From: UBA1952 sp965246785
GTDB taxonomy: Bacteria; Bacteroidota; Bacteroidia; Chitinophagales; Chitinophagaceae
Direction of reading: 5' to 3'
NCBI GenBank assembly: GCA_965246785.1
Contig: CBDFFM010000005.1
Span: forward strand, 124,001-188,000
DNA length: 64,000 nucleotides
Shown here: one piece after another, positions 59,245-64,000 of the stretch
Position numbering within the stretch: position 1 is the first letter of the stretch
How the letters are laid out: every line of letters starts with the position of its first letter
Translations under genes and position numbers: made by a program
Notes under the pieces: model-generated
What the model was told of the DNA's origin: nothing
Databases searched by the model: none
What the model saw: the letters and a program-made list of their open reading frames with translations, nothing else

Positions 59245-59870
59245 TCTCGGGCAGGTCGCATCCGCATTACTGCACCAGCAGCTTCTGCGAAATCACTTTT
59301 CCATCGCAGCAACGATGCGCACCACATAAAATCCAGGCGGCAGCGAAAGATGAAGAGCGCTCAGCCCGCAGCCGGCCAGGCTTTCAGACCACTGCAGCTT
59401 CCCGCTGCATCAGTTATGGTGAGACGTCCGCCACCGCAGCCGCCAAATCGGCCAACGCCGCTTCCTGTCTGCTCCATCTGTAGGGTCAATGGCTGAGTGG
59501 TTTCCAGCATGGTCAGCTTCCCTGCCAGTACTATGCTTTCCGCGTCTTTTTGAACAGCTCCATCAAAAGTAATGGTCGGAAAGCGCTCCGCGTTAAAGAA
59601 GGCGGGCGATTTCATATGCTCGTCCCGCTGACTGTTATTGGTGTCAATGCTGCCGACTTCAATCTCAACATGAACGACGGCATTGGTAAAATCGTCGTCG
59701 TCGCTGTCAACAGTGCCTTTAAAGCTTCGGAACCTACCGCATACATTGGACACAGTGAGGTGTCTTATTTGAATCTAATCTGGGAATGCCCTTGGTCAAT
59801 AACCCAATTCGTCTTTGTGCCCCTGTTCATAAAATCCGTTTTGGCAAAGCTATTTTCCGGTGCAGTTTCT
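59245..59870 (-). pseudogene. YceI-like remnant joined to a broken T9SS sorting tail
   Basis: On the minus strand WVIDQGHSQIRFK, then (after one missing A near 59770) VSNVCGRFRSFKGTV, VHVEIEVGSIDTNNSQRDEH, FFNAERFPTITFDGAVQ and VLAGKLTMLETTQPLTLQ give most of a YceI lipid-binding beta-barrel. It then runs into RLTITDAAG and, after a further missing base near 59399, LQWSESLAGCGLSALHLS and PPGFYVVRIVAAMEK, a T9SS tail, with one more slip before ISQKLLVQ and a stop. So the tail of one gene seems fused to the body of another, and both are out of frame. Confidence 0.7.
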
Positions 59871-59890
59871 GTTTTTACCATAGGGTAAAA

Positions 59891-60454
59891 TCAGCGCTGC
59901 GCGCGGATTCTGCTCAGCGATTGCCGGGTGATGCCTAAGTATTTCGCCAACTCGCCGAGACTGACGCGTTGCATTAATTCCGGGTTGTCTTCCCTAAAAT
60001 GATGGTAGCGCTGTGCTGCATCATTTTCCAGCATTTCCGCGATGCGGCCGGTCATCTTTGCGGTAGCCAGCAGCGCCAGCTTGCGGAAAAACGTCTCTAC
60101 GCTGTGATGCGCCTGACAGAGCGCTTCCATCCTTTCATAGCTTATGAGTGTTATAGTCGTTAACTCCAGCGCAATGATGCTGAAGCGGGACGGGGATTGA
60201 GCGGCGTAGCTGTCAAAAATTGTAAACAGTACATTCTCCGGGAAGAACCGCATCACTACTTACTTTTCGCCATTTAGCGAGATTTTCAGGAGGCCTTCAT
60301 TTACAAAAAACAGGTGCCCGCAGCATTCGCCCTGCCGCAGCAAGTAATCCCCTTTTGCAACAAATTTCGTCGTCAAACTACTGAACAACTCACTTGCTGC
60401 TGCTTCTCCAATAGATGAAAATTGGTTGACAAACTCTTCCAGCGTAACCGTCAA
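59891..60454 (-). pseudogene. Crp/Fnr regulator interrupted by one in-frame stop
   Basis: The two halves are in the same frame: the N-terminal 64 residues (VNQFSSIGEAAASELFSSL, GDYLLRQGECCGHLFFVNEG, LLKISLNGEK) end at TAA 60262-60260, and directly after it VVMRFFPENVLFTIFDSY continues to the winged helix LGELAKYLGITRQSLSRIRA. The expected residue at the stop is Glu (GAA), so a single G to T change explains it. A GTG or ATG right after the stop could restart translation, but the product would lack half the sensory domain. Confidence 0.85.
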
Positions 60455-60586
60455 ATTACTTTCTAAAAACGGAAAGATAGTCTGCCGGCTGCATCGTTAC
60501 TTTATTGAGCGGACGCGCGCAGCTCGTTGTATATTGGAATGAATCTATCAGCAGATTAAAAGGCCTGCCGACCCGAGTGCATATTT

Positions 60587-61297
60587 ATGGATAACGACAA
60601 TCTGAGCAGGCTTTCGCGGCTGACGGCCATCTTAATTCAACTTCAGACAAAGCGGGTTGTTTCTGCCACCACGCTCGCCGACCGGTTTGAGGTCAGCACC
60701 AGAACCATTTACCGGGATATCCGTGCGCTGGAGCAGGCGGGTGTTCCTGTTATAACAGAAGATGGCAAAGGCTATTCCCTGATGGAAGGCTACCGCATGG
60801 CGCCGGTAGCGTTTACAGAAAGCGAGGCAAATGCCCTTATCACCGCCGAACAGCTGGTGCTGAGAAACAAGGATGCTTCATTCATCAGAGACTACAGCGA
60901 CGCCGTCGCCAAAATAAAAGCGGTTTTGCGCCAGGCAACGAAAGACAACGCCAATCTGCTTTCAGACCGTCTTGTTTTCAGCCAGAACGCCGGGAAAGAC
61001 CGCAGCAGCCATTACTTATCGGCCCTTCAAATAGCGCTGACCAATTTTAAGCTCACAGAGATTGCCTACCAGAAGGAAGGAGCGACTAAACCAACATTGC
61101 GCACTATTGAGCCCTTCGCGCTGCTTTGTGGCGCGGAAAACTGGGTGCTTGGTGCATGGTGCCGTCTGCGGCAAGACTTCCGCCTCTTCCGGCTTGACCG
61201 GATTACGCAGCTACGGGTAAGCGACGAAAAGTTTACGCCGCACAAATTGACGATGCAGGAATACCTGCAGGCCCTTCAGGATAGGAAAGGTGCCTGA
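60587..61297 (+). CDS. YafY/WYL-domain transcriptional regulator
   Basis: A 236-residue regulator with an N-terminal HTH_11 domain (SRLTAILIQLQTKRVVSA, LADRFEVSTRTIYRDIRALE, ITEDGKGYSLMEGYRMAPV) and a C-terminal WYL-type domain (about 140-225: LTEIAYQKEGATKPTLRTIE, PFALLCGAENWVLGAWCRLR, LFRLDRITQLRVSDEKF). WYL domains bind nucleic acids or small ligands; the family usually represses nearby genes. A very similar regulator is at 61993. It is convergent with the RidA-like gene, with a hairpin between. Confidence 0.92.
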   Translation: MDNDNLSRLSRLTAILIQLQTKRVVSATTLADRFEVSTRTIYRDIRALEQAGVPVITEDGKGYSLMEGYRMAPVAFTESEANALITAEQLVLRNKDASFIRDYSDAVAKIKAVLRQATKDNANLLSDRLVFSQNAGKDRSSHYLSALQIALTNFKLTEIAYQKEGATKPTLRTIEPFALLCGAENWVLGAWCRLRQDFRLFRLDRITQLRVSDEKFTPHKLTMQEYLQALQDRKGA

Positions 61298-61310
61298 GAG
61301 CAAAAGCCAA

Positions 61311-61335
61311 AAGGGCCGGCAACCTGCCGACCCTT
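61311..61335. terminator. Hairpin between convergent YafY-type and RidA-like genes
   Basis: AAGGGCCGGCA, loop ACC, TGCCGACCCTT: an 11-base stem with one mismatch, in the 61-base gap between the stops at 61297 and 61359. The minus side is followed by TTGGCTTTTG. Confidence 0.6.
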
Positions 61336-61358
61336 ATGTGATAAGGCTATCCAAAAGC

Positions 61359-61751
61359 TTACTTTACAACCGTAGCCTCAAGCTCTACTGTCAGTGTTGC
61401 AAACAGCCCTTTCACTTCCAGCAGCGAAGTCGCCTGCCGGATGCCGTGCTTTGCAAGAAAGCCAGTGTAGATGTCCATGCCGGTTGTAAAGAACTCGTTG
61501 GTGGAAGTGGTGAAAATATTCAACCGCACGATGCCGCTGCACTCGTAGCCGGATTCGCCGATAAGCTGCTCCAGATTTTGGATGGTCTGGATAAGCTGGC
61601 TGCGCATGTCGGCAGCGCTCGGCACGCCATTAGCATCAATAGCTGCCTGCCCGGAGCAATAAAGTGTGCCTGCTGGCTGCTTGATTTCTACGGCTTGTAC
61701 GGAGGCTGTTTGCTCGCCCCACTTCCAAGGGTCAATGGTTCGTTTTTCCAT
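61359..61751 (-). CDS. Rid family protein (RidA-like)
   Basis: A 130-residue trimer-forming protein of the Rid/YjgF superfamily: VEIKQPAGTLYCSGQAAID, IQTIQNLEQLIGESGY, GIVRLNIFTTSTNEFFTTG and the C-terminal QATSLLEVKGLFATLTVELE. The conserved Arg near the end is displaced or read as RQATS; so whether it has the imine-hydrolysing activity of RidA is open. The 5' leader shares a 13-base motif with the AhpD-like gene at 31622. It is divergent from the second YafY-type gene. Confidence 0.88.
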   Translation of the reverse strand: MEKRTIDPWKWGEQTASVQAVEIKQPAGTLYCSGQAAIDANGVPSAADMRSQLIQTIQNLEQLIGESGYECSGIVRLNIFTTSTNEFFTTGMDIYTGFLAKHGIRQATSLLEVKGLFATLTVELEATVVK

Positions 61752-61776
61752 GTGCTTTGTGTTTGAAAATTGTGGT

Positions 61777-61789
61777 TGTCGTTATTGAC
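61777..61789 (-). repeat. 13-base leader motif shared with the AhpD-like gene
   Basis: TGTCGTTATTGAC, identical to 32196-32208 and at the same distance (25 bases) from the start codon at 61751. In this copy it lies in the loop of a short inverted repeat (TGTGGT and ACCACA on the minus strand). Confidence 0.4.
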
Positions 61790-61992
61790 CACACAAAAGT
61801 GGCAGGCGGTTGTGACAGCCGTATGTCACACCCCTTCACAAAAGCGGAAAAGAATTTGGGGCATATCGGATGCACGGATGGCGGGCATTACAAAGGCTTT
61901 CCGATTGAAACGCGGTATCGTGATTGGCCCAACGAATCACCAACAGGGATGTCTTTTTTGGGCTTAATCACGAGCGATACAGTGAATGGAAA

Positions 61993-62712
61993 ATGGGCGA
62001 TACTGATATAAAACGGGTTTCAAGACTTACCGCGATTATTGCGCAGCTACAGGCAAGGCGGCTTGTGACGGCGCCACAGCTTTCCGCGAAATTCGGCGTA
62101 AGCCTGCGCACCATATACCGCGACATGCGGGCGCTGGAAGAGGCCGGAATACCCATCCTTATGATAGACGGGAAAGGCTATTCCCTGATGGAAGGATATA
62201 AGCTCCCGCCGGTAATGTTCACGGGAGAGGAAGCGGCTGCCTTGATTACGGCAGAACAGCTTGCTTCTCACAACGCAGACCAGACGTATGCTGCTGTTAT
62301 ACTGAGTGCTGTGAATAAAATCAAAGCGGTATTGCATTCAACAACAAAAGACAAAACCGAACTATTATCCGCCCGGATTGCGGTGAGCCCGATGATAGAG
62401 AAGCGCGGGGTCACCAGTAATTCGCTCACTATCATCCAGCAGGCGCTTACCAATTTCAGGGTGCTCAATATTCGCTACCAATCTGCTGGAAAAGAGGAAG
62501 AAACCGCCCGTCCCGTAGAGCCATTCGCGCTGTATTATTGTCAGGATGAAAGCTGGGCGCTCATTGCCTGGTGCAGGCTGAGGGCGGATTTCAGAATGTT
62601 CCGGCTGGATAGAATACGCCATCTGGAACTGACTCAACTGGAATTTGCCCCGCACCGGATTACACTCAAAGAATACCTGGCCGAAAAGGTAAAAAACTTT
62701 CAGCACCCCTGA
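61993..62712 (+). CDS. YafY/WYL-domain transcriptional regulator
   Basis: A 239-residue regulator from ATG 61993 (MGDTDIKRVSRLTAIIAQLQ); the frame is open to 61924 but only this start fits the paralogue at 60587. HTH: LSAKFGVSLRTIYRDMRALE and MIDGKGYSLMEGYKLPPV; WYL domain: VLNIRYQSAGKEEETARPVE, PFALYYCQDESWALIAWCRL, MFRLDRIRHLELTQLEF. The VOC gene follows after 56 bases and may be its target. Confidence 0.9.
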   Translation: MGDTDIKRVSRLTAIIAQLQARRLVTAPQLSAKFGVSLRTIYRDMRALEEAGIPILMIDGKGYSLMEGYKLPPVMFTGEEAAALITAEQLASHNADQTYAAVILSAVNKIKAVLHSTTKDKTELLSARIAVSPMIEKRGVTSNSLTIIQQALTNFRVLNIRYQSAGKEEETARPVEPFALYYCQDESWALIAWCRLRADFRMFRLDRIRHLELTQLEFAPHRITLKEYLAEKVKNFQHP

Positions 62713-62768
62713 CATACCCTTGTCCTGAGCGGGCTGCACTTTTGCACCTACAAAACAAACAGTAGCTT

Positions 62769-63185
62769 ATGAATCTCGTTTCCGTCAGAATCATCACAAC
62801 AGACGTCCGCAAGTTGGCCGCATTTTATGAGCGGGTGACCGGGCAATTCGCCGTACAGTACACCGAAGACTTCGCTGAGGTGCAAACCGGCTGCGCAACA
62901 CTTGCAATCGGAAGCACCAGAACGCTACAGCTATTTGGCGGGGACGAAGTAGCGGCTGCGGCGCAAAACCGTACAGCAATCATTGAGTTCATAGTAAAAG
63001 ATGTTGATGAAGACTATGAGCGGCTCGGCGGCATGCTACAATCCTGCCTTGTACAAAAGCCGACTACCATGCCCTGGGGTAACAGGTCTTTGCTGTTCCG
63101 CGACCCGGATGGCAATCTGGTCAATTTCTTTACGCCGGTGTCGGCGGAAGCTATTCAGAAGTTTAGTGGGAAGATGGATTTGTAG
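62769..63185 (+). CDS. VOC (glyoxalase/bleomycin-resistance) family protein
   Basis: A 138-residue protein of the vicinal oxygen chelate superfamily. It has SVRIITTDVRKLAAFYERVTG at the N-terminus, IIEFIVKDVDEDYERLGG in the middle and WGNRSLLFRDPDGNLVNFFT at the end, giving the usual beta-alpha-beta-beta-beta repeats. Metal-ligand positions are only partly conserved, so it may be a binding protein and not an enzyme. Leader CAAAACAAACAG is shared with the SDR at 48846. Confidence 0.9.
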   Translation: MNLVSVRIITTDVRKLAAFYERVTGQFAVQYTEDFAEVQTGCATLAIGSTRTLQLFGGDEVAAAAQNRTAIIEFIVKDVDEDYERLGGMLQSCLVQKPTTMPWGNRSLLFRDPDGNLVNFFTPVSAEAIQKFSGKMDL

Positions 63186-63286
63186 CGGGCCATAGCGTTG
63201 CTCAACCTGGTGTTATAACATACCCGATACTGAAACTGTTTCGTGTATGCGGCAGGTTATCAAATCCTGCACTACCAGGGACAACT

Positions 63287-63570
63287 TGCCGGTTCTTGAA
63301 AATATTCTTCGCTGAAGAAATCGCCGGTTGGCCCATCCTAGCCGATGAGTGCGTATTTGGCAATCCGTTGCGCGGCCTGCTGCGGGGTGCTGGTTCCTTG
63401 ATGGCCGGTGAAGTCGGTCTGCGCAATGTACTGGAAGTAATAGTAAGAAAGGCGGTGTGGGCCGCTCAGCGTCTGCACCACATCACCGGCAATGGGATAG
63501 CGCAATCCTCATTGAAGGCAATGGCCACTGTATCGTGGTGCCTTATCCGGTTCAATAGTCCTTTGGTCTC
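63287..63570 (-). pseudogene. Remnant of a short-chain dehydrogenase gene
   Basis: The minus strand reads YYFQYIAQTDFTGHQG, then TSTPQQAAQRIAKYALIG, a TAG stop (about 63334-63336) and DGPTGDFFSEEYFQE, matching the C-terminal part of the SDR at 32340 (ATDFNNHSGTAT, ARIAKYAMIGDEGPSGRF). The Rossmann and catalytic parts are missing, and the upstream DNA no longer reads as SDR. Confidence 0.7.
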
Positions 63571-63651
63571 GTTCATAGCTCAGCATATCTGTGGGCGAAG
63601 GTGGCAAAAGAACCTGACGGTAGGACGTATCGCGATAACCCAAGGATGCGC

Positions 63652-64000
63652 TTATCCGGCATCTTTGCTTTCGGGGGCTTTATAAAAATCGGGATGCAAG
63701 CTTGCCTGTGCTACCGGTTCATACTTAGCCGATAATCTTGTGCACGATACCAACAATGGATCCCATTCTCCTTCAAAATAGAAATAGGTAGTTCTTCCTA
63801 TGCCGGCTCTGGTATAGTAATGGCGCATATTGCCACTTACCAATGTGCTGATTTGCTTTCAACATTGTCATCTTCGGCAAAGTCTTCCCCTTCGTTAAAG
63901 ACGACGGCGTTACGCCGGCCTTCAGCAATTCGCACTCCGTGTAGATAAAATGGGGCGAACCGCTAGAGATCCTGCTGAAGCATCTGCCAGCCTCGTTTAG
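63652..64000 (-). pseudogene. Remnant of a Crp/Fnr gene, running out of the window
   Basis: The minus strand reads VSGNMRHYYTRAGIGRTTY and FYFEG, nearly identical to the gene at 25918, then diverges (EWDPLLVSCTRLSAKYE). Upstream in other frames it shows ELLKAGVTPSSLTKG and an RFAP-like piece matching the start of the same paralogue, so several frameshifts are present. No DNA-binding helix remains in the window. Confidence 0.72.

Overview
The window looks like chromosomal DNA of a member of the Bacteroidota, probably a Chitinophagales-type relative. This is inferred from four long secreted proteins (and the tail of a fifth gene at position 1) that end in type IX secretion (T9SS) sorting tails, from promoter-like TAnnTTTG boxes with little Shine-Dalgarno sequence before starts, and from family choices such as a SCO1 variant, a BBP2-type porin and an ECF42 sigma factor. 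No rRNA, tRNA, CRISPR array or intact insertion sequence was seen.

Left half (1-40.5 kb) is compact and intact. It carries a YitT-type membrane protein, a SCO1 copper chaperone, a TPR protein, two small lipoproteins, a two-gene Septu-like ATPase/HNH defence pair (5209-7445), a LamG/T9SS surface protein with a beta-helix partner, a TPR histidine kinase with a NarL-type regulator, and two more T9SS proteins (a metalloprotease and an ELWxxDGT-repeat protein). A five-gene minus-strand potassium cluster follows (truncated KdpD, KdpE, Kup, a secreted unknown, a porin) with no kdpFABC in the window. Then come a DGPF/ECF42 pair, a Crp/Fnr regulator and a DUF4260 protein. A run of redox genes (28.9-35.9 kb), a T9SS metallophosphatase and a di-haem peroxidase with an extra N-terminal domain complete this half.

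From 26.9 kb to the right end the window is dominated by small NAD(P)H- or flavin-dependent oxidoreductases (OYE, aldo/keto reductases, SDRs, NmrA-type reductases, an MDR quinone-reductase type, a TetX-like monooxygenase), each beside a one-component regulator (AraC, HxlR, Crp/Fnr, YafY/WYL). Several modules are clearly paralogous: four members of one AraC subfamily, two HxlR/NmrA divergent pairs in mirror orientation around a cupin gene, and three Crp/Fnr genes. Candidate operators (palindromes or direct repeats) lie in the divergent or upstream gaps. I read this as an electrophile/quinone/xenobiotic response island built by repeated duplication of a regulator-plus-reductase module; the substrates are unknown.

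The right part (40.5-64 kb) also contains decay that a simple gene call would miss: single-base frameshifts in an NmrA gene (46831) and an AraC gene (52765), a nonsense codon in a Crp/Fnr gene (60260-60262), and multiply broken remnants of AraC, GNAT, YceI with a T9SS tail, SDR and Crp/Fnr genes. Many of the small changes are in short homopolymers, so sequencing error must be excluded, but I saw no such break in the first 40 kb.
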